In this document: positions 1 through 7,101 of the stretch, in pieces
How the letters are laid out: each line of letters opens with the position of its first letter
Numbering within the stretch: the first letter of the stretch is position 1
Assembly: GCF_028823535.1 (NCBI RefSeq)
Contig: NZ_JAQIYM010000009.1
Coordinates: 62,001 to 126,000 of the forward strand
Source: Pseudomonas serbica
GTDB taxonomy: Bacteria; Pseudomonadota; Gammaproteobacteria; Pseudomonadales; Pseudomonadaceae
Reading direction: 5' to 3'
DNA length: 64,000 bases
Program-made: the position numbers and the translations under genes
The notes under the pieces: model-generated
What the model was told of the DNA's origin: nothing
The model's input: only the letters and a program-made list of their open reading frames with translations
Databases searched by the model: none

Positions 1-220
1 GGTGTTGGGACTTGGCGAGCCTGTACCGGCGGGCATAGAGCCCGGGCAGTCACTGGCGGCGCAACAGGAAGCCTTTGAAGCGCAGTGCCTGCGCGCGGCG
101 TTGACCCGGCACAAGGGTGATGTGAAAGCGGTGCTCGAAGAGCTGCAACTGCCGCGCCGGACATTCAATGAAAAAATGCAGCGGCATGGATTGAACCGGG
201 AGATGTTCCTCGGTGAATGA
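1..220 (+). CDS. Sigma-54-dependent response regulator, C-terminal fragment (DctD/MifR type)
   Basis: Only the last ~73 codons lie in the window; the reading frame is open to the left edge, so the receiver and AAA+ domains are outside. The visible end holds a Fis-type helix-turn-helix (KGDVKAVLEELQLPRRTFNE), which matches the C-terminus of DctD/MifR-type enhancer-binding proteins that activate dicarboxylate or alpha-ketoglutarate transport. The gene lies directly upstream of a KgtP-like transporter with a sigma-54 promoter, so it is the obvious candidate activator. A partner sensor kinase would be expected further left. The stop codon lies inside a perfect palindrome (218-250). The exact paralogue (dctD, mifR or aauR) cannot be decided from this fragment. 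Confidence 0.85.
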   Translation, partial: VLGLGEPVPAGIEPGQSLAAQQEAFEAQCLRAALTRHKGDVKAVLEELQLPRRTFNEKMQRHGLNREMFLGE

Positions 221-250
221 TCGTTCCCACGCTCCGCGTGGGAACGATCA
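218..250. repeat. Perfect 15-bp inverted repeat overlapping the regulator's stop codon
   Basis: The arms TGATCGTTCCCACGC and GCGTGGGAACGATCA are separated by only 3 bases (233-235). The stop codon TGA of the upstream gene forms the first bases of the left arm. The core CGTTCCCACGC...GCGTGGGAACG resembles a short palindromic repeat common between genes in fluorescent pseudomonads. In RNA it would be a very stable hairpin, but without a U-tract, so 3'-end protection or a mobile-repeat remnant is more likely than a classical terminator. Confidence 0.75.
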
Positions 251-256
251 GGCTCG

Positions 257-300
257 GCGAATTTCCGCTCACAGCCATTCCTTCATAAGCGGATTTCCGC
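257..300 (+). promoter_or_regulatory. Paired palindromes, candidate enhancer sites for the sigma-54 activator
   Basis: GCGAATTTCCGC (257-268) and GCGGATTTCCGC (289-300) are two copies of a GCGRANNTCCGC-like palindrome, both followed by TCA, with centres 32 bp apart (about three helical turns). They end ~44 bp upstream of the -24 element. This is the usual layout of upstream activating sequences for a dimeric enhancer-binding protein. Binding by the adjacent regulator is inferred. Confidence 0.55.
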
Positions 301-343
301 TCATCCACTCTACCAAACCCCTCTAAACCGGCCTTCTCCCTGT

Positions 344-359
344 TGGCACAGCTCCTGCT
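344..359 (+). promoter_or_regulatory. Sigma-54 (-24/-12) promoter of the dicarboxylate transporter gene
   Basis: TGGCACAGCTCCTGCT fits the RpoN consensus TGGCACNNNNNTTGCW with correct GG-to-GC spacing and one mismatch (C for T before TGC). Transcription would start near 370, leaving a ~50-base leader that holds the ribosome-binding site AAGGA (411-415). Confidence 0.75.
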
Positions 360-422
360 ATAGCCCCCGCAGGCTGCGTTAACGCGCGCTCCACAAAAAA
401 TAATTAAACGAAGGATCCTTCA

Positions 423-1742
423 ATGGATAACTCCAATACCCTGCCCCGTGGGTCGGCTGCCGTGCCGACAAAAGAACGAACCACCTCCAGCCGCATCAAA
501 TCGATCTTCAGCGGTTCCGTGGGCAACATGGTCGAGTGGTATGACTGGTATGTCTACGCCGCTTTCTCGCTGTACTTCGCCAAGACCTTTTTCCCCAAAG
601 GCGATACCACCGCACAACTGCTGAATACCGCCGCGATCTTCGCCGTGGGTTTCCTGATGCGTCCGATCGGCGGCTGGTTGATGGGCCTGTACGCCGACAA
701 GGTGGGCCGCAAAAAGGCGCTGATGGCCTCGGTGTACCTGATGTGCTTTGGCTCTCTGCTGATCGCCCTGAGCCCCGGCTATGAAATCATCGGCATCGGC
801 GCGCCGATCCTGCTGGTGTTCGCCCGTCTGCTGCAGGGCCTGTCGGTCGGTGGCGAGTACGGCACCTCCGCCACCTACCTCAGCGAAATGGCGACCAAGG
901 AACGTCGTGGTTTCTACTCCAGCTTCCAGTACGTGACCCTGATCTCCGGTCAGCTCATAGCGCTGGCCGTACTGATCATCCTGCAAAACGTACTGACCAC
1001 CGAAGAACTGTATGCCTGGGGCTGGCGCATCCCGTTCGCCATCGGCGCGCTGTGTGCCGTGGTCGCGCTATACCTGCGTCGCGGCATGGAAGAAACCGAG
1101 TCCTTCACCAAGAAGGAAAAGGCCAAGGAAAGCGCGATGCGCACCTTGATGCGCCATCCAAAAGAACTGATGACCGTGGTCGGCTTGACCATGGGCGGTA
1201 CGCTGGCGTTCTACACCTACACCACCTACATGCAGAAATACCTGGTGAACACTGTCGGCATGAGCATCTCCGACTCCACCACCATTTCTGCGGCCACGCT
1301 ATTCCTGTTCATGTGCCTGCAACCGATCATCGGCGGGCTCTCGGACAAAATCGGCCGCCGACCAATCCTGATTGCCTTCGGCATTCTGGGCACACTGTTC
1401 ACCGTGCCGATCCTCACCACCCTGCACACCATCCAGACCTGGTGGGGCGCGTTCTTCCTGATCATGGCGGCGCTGATCATCGTCAGCGGCTACACCTCGA
1501 TCAACGCGGTAGTGAAGGCCGAACTGTTCCCGACCGAAATTCGCGCCCTGGGCGTGGGCCTGCCGTATGCCCTGACCGTGTCGATCTTCGGCGGCACCGC
1601 TGAATACATCGCGCTATGGTTCAAGAGCATTGGCATGGAAACCGGTTACTACTGGTATGTCACTGCCTGCATCGCCGTGTCGTTGCTGGTCTACATCACC
1701 ATGAAAGACACCCGCAAGCATTCGCGGATCCTCACCGACTAA
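423..1742 (+). CDS. MFS transporter, KgtP-like alpha-ketoglutarate/dicarboxylate:H+ symporter
   Basis: 439 residues, the usual length for the metabolite:H+ symporter branch of the MFS. The N-terminal NMVEWYDWYVYAAFSLYF, the motif-A loop YADKVGRKKAL after TM2 and GLSVGGEYGTSATYLSEMA are typical of KgtP/ProP-like carriers with 12 membrane segments. It sits in the inner membrane and would take up alpha-ketoglutarate or a similar C5/C4 dicarboxylate. AAGGA lies 7 bases before the ATG. The sigma-54 promoter and the upstream DctD/MifR-type regulator agree with the known pattern in Pseudomonas, where MifSR and RpoN control an alpha-ketoglutarate transporter. The leader also carries a Crc/Hfq-like A-rich motif (396-403). 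The exact substrate is inferred. Confidence 0.85.
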   Translation: MDNSNTLPRGSAAVPTKERTTSSRIKSIFSGSVGNMVEWYDWYVYAAFSLYFAKTFFPKGDTTAQLLNTAAIFAVGFLMRPIGGWLMGLYADKVGRKKALMASVYLMCFGSLLIALSPGYEIIGIGAPILLVFARLLQGLSVGGEYGTSATYLSEMATKERRGFYSSFQYVTLISGQLIALAVLIILQNVLTTEELYAWGWRIPFAIGALCAVVALYLRRGMEETESFTKKEKAKESAMRTLMRHPKELMTVVGLTMGGTLAFYTYTTYMQKYLVNTVGMSISDSTTISAATLFLFMCLQPIIGGLSDKIGRRPILIAFGILGTLFTVPILTTLHTIQTWWGAFFLIMAALIIVSGYTSINAVVKAELFPTEIRALGVGLPYALTVSIFGGTAEYIALWFKSIGMETGYYWYVTACIAVSLLVYITMKDTRKHSRILTD

Positions 1743-1760
1743 GTCCAGGCGCGTCTTGGC

Positions 1761-1797
1761 AAAAGGGGGCAGTCCGTCGGGATCTGCCCCCTTTTTT
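1761..1797 (+). terminator. Rho-independent terminator of the transporter gene
   Basis: The stem GGGGGCAG (1765-1772) / CTGCCCCC (1784-1791) is followed by TTTTTT, 18 bases after the stop codon. An A-run precedes the stem, so it may also work on the other strand. Confidence 0.9.
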
Positions 1798-2060
1798 GTT
1801 TGTCCTGAGCGCTGTAGGAAAAATCTGTCGTGCACAGCGTCAGACGGATTAATCACGAGTTAATGCCCGCCCGCCATCCTGAACACGTCCACTCGATTGA
1901 CTGCGATTCGCTCATTCAGCTTCTGATAGCGAAAAAGCCTGACGGCCTTAACATCTAATTAATCGATTGTTCTTAGCATTATTTTGCGCTTTTTAATCAG
2001 TTTAATTGGCGTAGCATGAAACCCATACCCAAGACACAAAACGCCAAAGAACCTGGAGAA
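1798..2060 (+). other. AT-rich spacer, probable promoter region of the repeat-protein gene
   Basis: No gene is seen here. The second half (from ~1945) is markedly AT-richer than its surroundings, as expected for a promoter and leader. A small hairpin AAGCC...GGCTT-like element lies at ~1934-1950. I could not pick a convincing -35/-10 pair. The ribosome-binding site CTGGAGAA ends directly at 2060. Confidence 0.4.
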
Positions 2061-2321
2061 ATGAACATGAAAACCAAACTGATCCTCGCCATCGCCCTGT
2101 CCGTATTGGCCGCCAACACCTTTGCCGCCGACGGATTCGACCGCACAGGCTCCGCCGTTGCCGCCGATGGCTACGACCGCACCGGCGGCGCCACCGTCGC
2201 CGAAGATGGCTACGACCGTACTGGCGGCGCCACCGTCGCCGAAGATGGCTACGACCGTACTGGCGGCGCCACCGTCGCCGAAGATGGCTACAACCGTACT
2301 GGCGGCGCTTCCGTCAGCTGA
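2061..2321 (+). CDS. Small secreted tandem-repeat protein (DGYDRTGGATVAE repeats)
   Basis: 86 residues from the ATG at 2061, chosen because GGAG lies just upstream and a signal peptide follows at once (MNMKTKLILAIALSVLAANTFA, shown in part: KLILAIALSVLAANTFA). Cleavage after TFA would leave a ~64-residue mature peptide made almost only of five units: DGFDRTGSAVAA, three DGYDRTGGATVAE and DGYNRTGGASVS. The units are acidic, rich in Gly and Asp, have one Arg each and lack Cys. A start 45 bases earlier (2016) is in frame but lacks an RBS and a signal peptide. I do not recognise a functional family. The gene has its own terminator and appears monocistronic. The Asp/Gly-rich repeats could bind divalent cations or form an extended secreted peptide, but this is speculation. 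Confidence 0.7.
   Translation: MNMKTKLILAIALSVLAANTFAADGFDRTGSAVAADGYDRTGGATVAEDGYDRTGGATVAEDGYDRTGGATVAEDGYNRTGGASVS
2130..2318 (+). repeat. 39-bp in-frame tandem repeat inside the small secreted protein
   Basis: Units begin at 2130 (36 bp, diverged), 2166, 2205, 2244 and 2283 (last one partial and diverged). The units at 2205 and 2244 are identical over all 39 bases; the unit at 2166 differs by two C/T changes. Identity at synonymous positions points to recent duplication, so copy number probably varies between strains. Confidence 0.95.
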
Positions 2322-2340
2322 TTCATTCAAGCGGCATCAC

Positions 2341-2370
2341 AGCCCGGCTTCGGCCGGGCTTAGTCATTTC
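2341..2370 (+). terminator. Terminator of the repeat-protein gene
   Basis: AGCCCGGC-TTCG-GCCGGGCT (2341-2360) is an 8-bp stem with a stabilising TTCG loop, followed by a weak T-containing tail (TAGTCATTTC). It lies 19 bases after the stop. Confidence 0.75.
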
Positions 2371-2407
2371 TGTGGCACCGAAAATCTGCGGGCAAACCAT
2401 AGAACCT

Positions 2408-2495
2408 GTGGGAGCGGGCTTGCTCGCGAATGCGGTTTTACATTCAACATTTCTGTTGCATGACACACCGATTTCGCAAGCGAGCCCGCTCCCAC
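2408..2495. repeat. Inverted REP pair (REPIN), GTGGGAGCGGGC type
   Basis: The left REP is 2408-2429 (GTGGGAGCGGGCTTGCTCGC) and the right REP in inverse orientation is 2474-2495. The ~44 bp between them is not conserved at other loci. Such pairs are non-autonomous repeats thought to be moved by REP-associated tyrosine transposases (RAYT); no RAYT gene is in this window. Confidence 0.9.
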
Positions 2496-2574
2496 ATTGA
2501 CTGAGTCCGTACTGGAAAAATGTCGGCGGTCCTTGCACCATGTCCGCCTCCCGTAAGTGCCAGGAATTCCCGCC

Positions 2575-3204
2575 ATGCCCGACGACATCCACTACTACGA
2601 ACCCGTCAACGGCCACGGCCTGCCCCACGACCCGTTCAACGCGATCGTCGGCCCGCGTCCCATCGGCTGGATTTCTTCACAGGATGCCGAAGGCCGCTTG
2701 AACCTGGCGCCCTACAGCTTCTTCAACGCCTTCAACTACATTCCGCCGATCATTGGTTTTTCCAGCGTCGGACGCAAAGACAGCCTGAACAACATCGAAC
2801 AGACCGGTGAGTTCGCCTGGAACCTGGCCACCCGGCCATTGGCTGAGCGAATGAACCAGAGCAGCGCCATGGTCGAGCCGCAGGTCAACGAATTCGAACT
2901 GGCGGGCCTGAGCACTGTCGCCTCGAAAGTCATTCAGGTGCCACGGGTCGCCGAAAGCCCGGTGTCTTTCGAGTGCAAGGTCACGCAGATCATTCAGTTG
3001 CAGCGGGCGGACGGCAATGTGGTGCCGAGTTGGCTGATTCTCGGCGAAGTGGTCGCCGTGCATATCGCCAAGTGGCTATTGAAGGATGGGTTGTACGACA
3101 CCGCCGCGGCAGAACCGATTCTGCGCGGCGGCGGGCCGGCGGATTATTTCCAGTTGGGGCCCGAGGCGTTGTTCAAGATGTACCGCCCGGGGGCGGTGAA
3201 GTAA
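2575..3204 (+). CDS. Flavin reductase-domain (FMN-binding split-barrel) protein
   Basis: 209 residues from the ATG at 2575, preceded by AGGA at a good distance; an in-frame GTG six codons upstream lacks an RBS. The sequence GPRPIGWISSQDAEGRLNLAPYSFFNAFNYIPPIIGFS is the signature of the flavin reductase / DIM6-NTAB family, which binds FMN and often serves as the reductase component of two-component monooxygenases or acts as a stand-alone flavoenzyme. No monooxygenase partner is adjacent; the gene stands alone after a REP pair, convergent with the next gene. The substrate is unknown. Confidence 0.8.
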   Translation: MPDDIHYYEPVNGHGLPHDPFNAIVGPRPIGWISSQDAEGRLNLAPYSFFNAFNYIPPIIGFSSVGRKDSLNNIEQTGEFAWNLATRPLAERMNQSSAMVEPQVNEFELAGLSTVASKVIQVPRVAESPVSFECKVTQIIQLQRADGNVVPSWLILGEVVAVHIAKWLLKDGLYDTAAAEPILRGGGPADYFQLGPEALFKMYRPGAVK

Positions 3205-3435
3205 TTACCAGATCAGCCCGCCGTCCTCGCTGACCCCCTTGAGGTGGGTCAACTGCAGGGCTGCGGCTTCGTCCGCATCTTTGGCGGTCTTGAAAGTCTG
3301 TTCTTCCAGCAATTTGTTGAAGCGAGGCGCACCGGAACCACCAATGGCTTTGGTGGCGATTGCCGCGTAATACCCGCCCTCACGGGGGACTACAGCCGAT
3401 ACGGCTTCGAAGGTTTCAAAGGCTTTACGTGCCAT
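3205..3435 (-). CDS. Conserved small hypothetical protein (76 aa)
   Basis: 76 residues starting MARKAFETFEAVSAVVPREGG, with AGGATT as RBS before the ATG. Its stop abuts the stop of the flavin reductase gene (convergent, no spacer). It has no signal peptide, membrane segment or cysteine. The basic, alanine- and lysine-rich middle (KLLEEQTFKTAKDADEAAA) looks helical. I recognise no domain. Normal codon use and a clear RBS suggest a real gene. Confidence 0.65.
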   Translation of the reverse strand: MARKAFETFEAVSAVVPREGGYYAAIATKAIGGSGAPRFNKLLEEQTFKTAKDADEAAALQLTHLKGVSEDGGLIW

Positions 3436-3476
3436 GTCGCGAATCCTGGCTGATTGAGAATGCCGTCATTAAACCC

Positions 3477-3830
3477 TCAACCGGCCAGTTTGTGTATATC
3501 TGCCCCGGACTGACGCAAGGCCTGCGCCGCCGACACATCCTTGAAGGTGTGAAAATCCAGGCTGTCGACCACCAGTTCCTGGACCAATTCGGCAAAAACC
3601 TCCATCGCCGGCGTGCTGAAATACGCGGTCATGGCTTGCTGGTTGGCCCAGAAACCGGACACCAGCCACAACTGCGGGTCGCATTGTGAATGCTGCAAGG
3701 CAAAATTCAGGCAACCGGGTGCGGCGCGGGACGGTTCGATCAGCGCACTCAGGCGCACACCCAGCTCTTGGGAACGCCCGGCGCGCGCTCGGACAAAGGC
3801 CATATGACTGACGGGGATCTGCTTGGACAT
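3477..3830 (-). CDS. Antibiotic-biosynthesis-monooxygenase (ABM) domain protein
   Basis: 117 residues from the ATG at 3830, preceded by GGGAGGG; longer in-frame starts lack an RBS. The pattern (MSKQIPVSHMAFVRARAGRS, ALIEPSRAAPGCLNFALQHS, WLVSGFWANQQAMTAYF) fits the dimeric alpha-beta barrel ABM/YgiN fold, small cofactor-free oxygenases or quinol-handling proteins. It lies 41 bp downstream of nothing transcribed with it on this strand, and its start faces the AraC gene at 4167. The reaction is unknown. Confidence 0.7.
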   Translation of the reverse strand: MSKQIPVSHMAFVRARAGRSQELGVRLSALIEPSRAAPGCLNFALQHSQCDPQLWLVSGFWANQQAMTAYFSTPAMEVFAELVQELVVDSLDFHTFKDVSAAQALRQSGADIHKLAG

Positions 3831-4166
3831 GTTCAACCCTCCCGGGGAGTCGCGTGGCAGCCAGGGGACGGGCTGCGACAGGATCAAAGGTTAAAGGCCA
3901 CGGCGCCTGTGTCGTTAGTCGATTCCTGCTGGCGCGTTGCACAATCCTGCGAACGTGCATGGGCGACCTGTAACAATGTGTGAAACCCAGGCAGGCTCGT
4001 GCCATACGTGTTTCAAGCAAGTTTTCCCGTCTGCGTCCTGCCTTGTCCGGATCCGCAAACAATCCCGTGCAGAATCAGGCAAGCATCAGGCAGGATGTGT
4101 CTACCGCTATTGCTTGCACAAACTTATGCTCTGCCCATCACCCATGCCTTGCCGAGGATGCCTTGC

Positions 4167-5096
4167 ATGTCGTCGTTCGATCAATTCCAAGCCCCGCTTG
4201 ACACCGACATGGAAAAGCAACGCGCGGAACTGGCGGCGATCATCCGTCGCAACACCGCCGAAGATGGCAGTTATGCCACTGCCATCGGCTCACTGTTCAT
4301 GTCGCGCCACAGCCAGTCCCACGAGTTCGCCCCGGTGCTCGCGCAACCGGCGCTGTGCATCATGGCCCAGGGGCGCAAGGAAGTTCAGCTGGCTAACGAG
4401 TACTTCAATTACGACCCGCTGAACTATCTGGTGGTCTCGGTCTCGATGCCGCTGAGCGGGCGCGTGGTCGATGTCTCGGCCGAGGAGCCGATCCTGGCGT
4501 TGCGGCTGGACATCGACCCGACGGAAATCACCGCGCTGATCGCCGACGCCGGCCCTCTCGGCGTACCGACCCGGCCAACCGGGCGCGGGTTGTATGTCGA
4601 GCAGCTCGACAGCGCCATGCTCGACGCCGTGCTGCGCCTGGCACGGTTGCTCGACACTCCGAAAGACATCGCCATGCTCGCGCCGCTGATTCGCCGGGAA
4701 ATTCTCTACCGCCTGTTACGCAGCAAGCAGGGGCACCGGCTGTATGAAATCGCCATTGCCAACAGCCAGAGTCATCGCATCAGTCAGGCGATCAAGTGGC
4801 TCAACGGCAACTATGAGCAGCCGTTGCGCATCGATGAGCTGGCAAAGGAAGTGAACCTGAGCGTGTCGACCTTGCATCACCGCTTCAAGGCGATGACAGC
4901 GATGAGTCCGTTGCAGTATCAGAAGCAATTGCGCCTGCAGGAAGCGCGGCGGCTGATGCTGGCCGAAGGGTTGGAGGCTTCGGCGGCGGGGTATCGGGTC
5001 GGGTATGAAAGCCCTTCGCAGTTCAGCCGGGAGTACAGCCGATTGTTCGGGGCTCCGCCGTTAAGGGATCTGGCGCGGTTGCGGTTGACGGTTTGA
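4167..5096 (+). CDS. AraC-family transcriptional regulator (AraC_N type)
   Basis: 309 residues from the ATG at 4167, with GAGGA 8 bases upstream; a much longer in-frame extension to 3999 has no RBS and an unlike composition. Residues ~20-170 match the AraC_N domain (SHEFAPVLAQPALCIMAQG, NYLVVSVSMPLSGRV). Residues ~205-300 form two helix-turn-helix motifs (IDELAKEVNLSVSTLHHRFK and AAGYRVGYESPSQFSREYSR). Regulators of this subgroup often control a neighbouring oxidoreductase or hydrolase; here the divergent ABM gene is the nearest candidate. The ligand is unknown. Confidence 0.85.
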   Translation: MSSFDQFQAPLDTDMEKQRAELAAIIRRNTAEDGSYATAIGSLFMSRHSQSHEFAPVLAQPALCIMAQGRKEVQLANEYFNYDPLNYLVVSVSMPLSGRVVDVSAEEPILALRLDIDPTEITALIADAGPLGVPTRPTGRGLYVEQLDSAMLDAVLRLARLLDTPKDIAMLAPLIRREILYRLLRSKQGHRLYEIAIANSQSHRISQAIKWLNGNYEQPLRIDELAKEVNLSVSTLHHRFKAMTAMSPLQYQKQLRLQEARRLMLAEGLEASAAGYRVGYESPSQFSREYSRLFGAPPLRDLARLRLTV

Positions 5097-5103
5097 TCCG
5101 GCG

Positions 5104-5170
5104 CCTTCGCTGGCAAGCCAGCTCCTACAAGGGATCGCTGTAACCTGTAGGAGCTGGCTTGCCAGCGAAG
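5104..5170. repeat. Inverted REP pair, GTAGGAGCTGGC type
   Basis: 5104-5128 and 5147-5170 are inverse copies of GTAGGAGCTGGCTTGCCAGC separated by only 18 bp. The pair fills the gap between the convergent AraC and ABC-ATPase genes and could act as a bidirectional 3'-end hairpin. Confidence 0.9.
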
Positions 5171-5178
5171 GGGGCCTG

Positions 5179-6234
5179 TCAGGCGCCGAGTACCCGGCAA
5201 GCCTCAGCTGGCAATGTCACCGACACCGGATGCCCAACGCTCAAGCCAAAGCCCTGGCACGGCGTACTCAGCGCCGTAAACGACACCCCGGAACACTCCA
5301 CCGTGGTCTCGATGGTCGCGCCGATATCGCGCACGAACGTCACCTTGCCCAGCAAGCGGTTACCCGCCGTGGCCTGCGGTGCCGACAGTTGCAGGTCTTC
5401 CGGGCGAATCAGCATCTTCACTTTCTCCCCCACCACGATGCTGCTGCAGATCGGCACTTGCAGTGCATCGCCGCCCGGCAGGCTGATCTTGCCGTTGCCC
5501 AGCGCCGTGGCCGGGAAGATATTGCCCGAGCCAATGAAGTCGGCGACGAACTCGTTGGCCGGGTGCCGGTAGATCTCGATCGGGGTACCCACCTGCTGCA
5601 CCTTGTGTTCGCCCAATACGACGACGATATCGGCCATGGTCATGGCCTCGCGCTGGTCGTGGGTCACCATGATGGTGGTGATGTTCAGGCGCTGTTGCAG
5701 CTGACGGATCTCCACCTGCATCGACTCGCGCAACTTGGCATCCAGCGCCGACAGCGGTTCGTCGAGCAAGAGGATTTTGGGGTGCGAGGCAATCGCCCGG
5801 GCAATCGCCACGCGCTGACGCTGGCCGCCGGACAGTTTCGCCACCGGCCGATCGATCATGGGTTGCAGCTGGATCAATTCCAGCAACTCCACCACCCGCG
5901 CCTGCCGATCCGCCTTGCTGACCCCGCGCAGTTTCAGAGGATAAGCAATGTTTTCGCCCACGGTCATGTGCGGGAACAGCGCCAGCGACTGGAACACCAT
6001 GCCGAAATTTCGCAGGTGCGCCGGGGTGTGACCGATGTCTTCGCCGTCCAGGCGAATTTCGCCACCGCTCAGGGTTTCCAGCCCGGCGATCATCCGCAGC
6101 AAAGTGGTTTTGCCGCAACCCGAGGGGCCGAGGAAACACACCAGTTTGCCTTCGGGCAAATGCAGGTTTACATCCTTTACCGCGCAGGCCGAGCCGTAAT
6201 GTTTCTCGACGTTTTCCAGAATCAGACCAGTCAT
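5179..6234 (-). CDS. ABC importer ATP-binding subunit, polyamine type (PotA-like)
   Basis: 351 residues from the ATG at 6234, chosen over a GTG nine bases earlier because GAGGTG sits at SD distance. Walker A is GPSGCGKTT (~residue 36), the signature is LSGGQRQR, Walker B is ILLLDEPLSALD and the H-loop is VTHDQREA. A C-terminal TOBE-like segment follows (~240-350). This is the layout of PotA/FbpC importer ATPases. It is the last gene of the binding protein-permease-permease-ATPase set at 5.2-9.3 kb, next to arginine-catabolic genes. The substrate is probably a polyamine or a guanidino compound (inferred). Confidence 0.85.
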   Translation of the reverse strand: MTGLILENVEKHYGSACAVKDVNLHLPEGKLVCFLGPSGCGKTTLLRMIAGLETLSGGEIRLDGEDIGHTPAHLRNFGMVFQSLALFPHMTVGENIAYPLKLRGVSKADRQARVVELLELIQLQPMIDRPVAKLSGGQRQRVAIARAIASHPKILLLDEPLSALDAKLRESMQVEIRQLQQRLNITTIMVTHDQREAMTMADIVVVLGEHKVQQVGTPIEIYRHPANEFVADFIGSGNIFPATALGNGKISLPGGDALQVPICSSIVVGEKVKMLIRPEDLQLSAPQATAGNRLLGKVTFVRDIGATIETTVECSGVSFTALSTPCQGFGLSVGHPVSVTLPAEACRVLGA

Positions 6235-6252
6235 GTGAATCACCTCAAGAAA

Positions 6253-7101
6253 TCAGAACGAAACGCCACCTTCACCGACCAGCTTCTCCAGCGCCCAGAT
6301 CAGGACGAAGTCGATCAGCACGATCAGCACGGCAAACGAAAATACGGTTGGGTCGAGCGAAGACACGGTGCGGCTGTACATCCAGATCGGCACGGTCATG
6401 ACGTCGATGGTGTAGAGGAAATAGGTCACGGTGAATTCGTTGAACGAAACGATGAACGCCAGCAGCATGCCCGCCAGGATCCCCGACTTCATCAACGGCA
6501 CGACCACGTCGACAATCGCCCGCAGCGGCGAAGCGCCAAGCATTTGCGCAGCTTCCTCGACTTCGCTGCCGATCGAGAGCATGGCCGCCGTGCAGTTCTT
6601 CACCACGAACGGCAAGGCCAGGATCACGTGGGCAATCACCAGGCGCGAGGTGGTCATATGGAACGGCAGGCTGTCGAACACCAGCAGCAGCGCCAGGCCC
6701 AACACCACCATCGGGAACACCAGCGGCAACGACATCAGTTGCAGCGCCACGGCCTTGCCGCGGAACTCGCAACGGGTCAGCGCGTAGGCTGCCGGCACCG
6801 CGATGATCGTAGCGAAGATCATGGTCAGGCATGACACCAGCAAGCTGGTGGTCATGGCTTGGCCGAGACTCAGCACGTCACTGGAATCAGGTGACACAAA
6901 GGTGTGCCAGGCGGCCTTGTACCATTGCAGGCTGTAGCTGCTCGGCGGGAAGTCGAGGTTCGATGCGCCGCTGAACGACATGACGATCATGGTCAGGATC
7001 GGCAGTACCGCCAGCAGCAGGATGAAGCCCGAAAGGATGCCGGCAAACTTGCCGGTCTCGCCGGGCAACAGTCCATAACGCTTCTTGGTCAGGGTGCTCA
7101 T
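6253..7101 (-). CDS. ABC importer permease (PotC-like)
   Basis: 282 residues with about six membrane segments and the cytoplasmic EAA loop EEAAQMLGASPLRAIVDVVV, which contacts the ATPase. It corresponds to PotC, the second permease of polyamine-type importers. Its ATG overlaps the end of the preceding permease by 4 bases (ATGA, 7098-7101), indicating translational coupling, and the ATPase gene follows 18 bp later. Confidence 0.85.
   Translation of the reverse strand: MSTLTKKRYGLLPGETGKFAGILSGFILLLAVLPILTMIVMSFSGASNLDFPPSSYSLQWYKAAWHTFVSPDSSDVLSLGQAMTTSLLVSCLTMIFATIIAVPAAYALTRCEFRGKAVALQLMSLPLVFPMVVLGLALLLVFDSLPFHMTTSRLVIAHVILALPFVVKNCTAAMLSIGSEVEEAAQMLGASPLRAIVDVVVPLMKSGILAGMLLAFIVSFNEFTVTYFLYTIDVMTVPIWMYSRTVSSLDPTVFSFAVLIVLIDFVLIWALEKLVGEGGVSF

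Noticed and set aside
2130..2318. CRISPR-like direct repeats
   Set aside because: The 39-bp units are contiguous, in frame and coding, with no spacers and no cas genes.
2404..2500. REP pairs as small RNA genes or transposon ends
   Set aside because: No promoter, no transposase and no target duplication is visible; the sequence and pair structure fit REP/REPIN elements fully.
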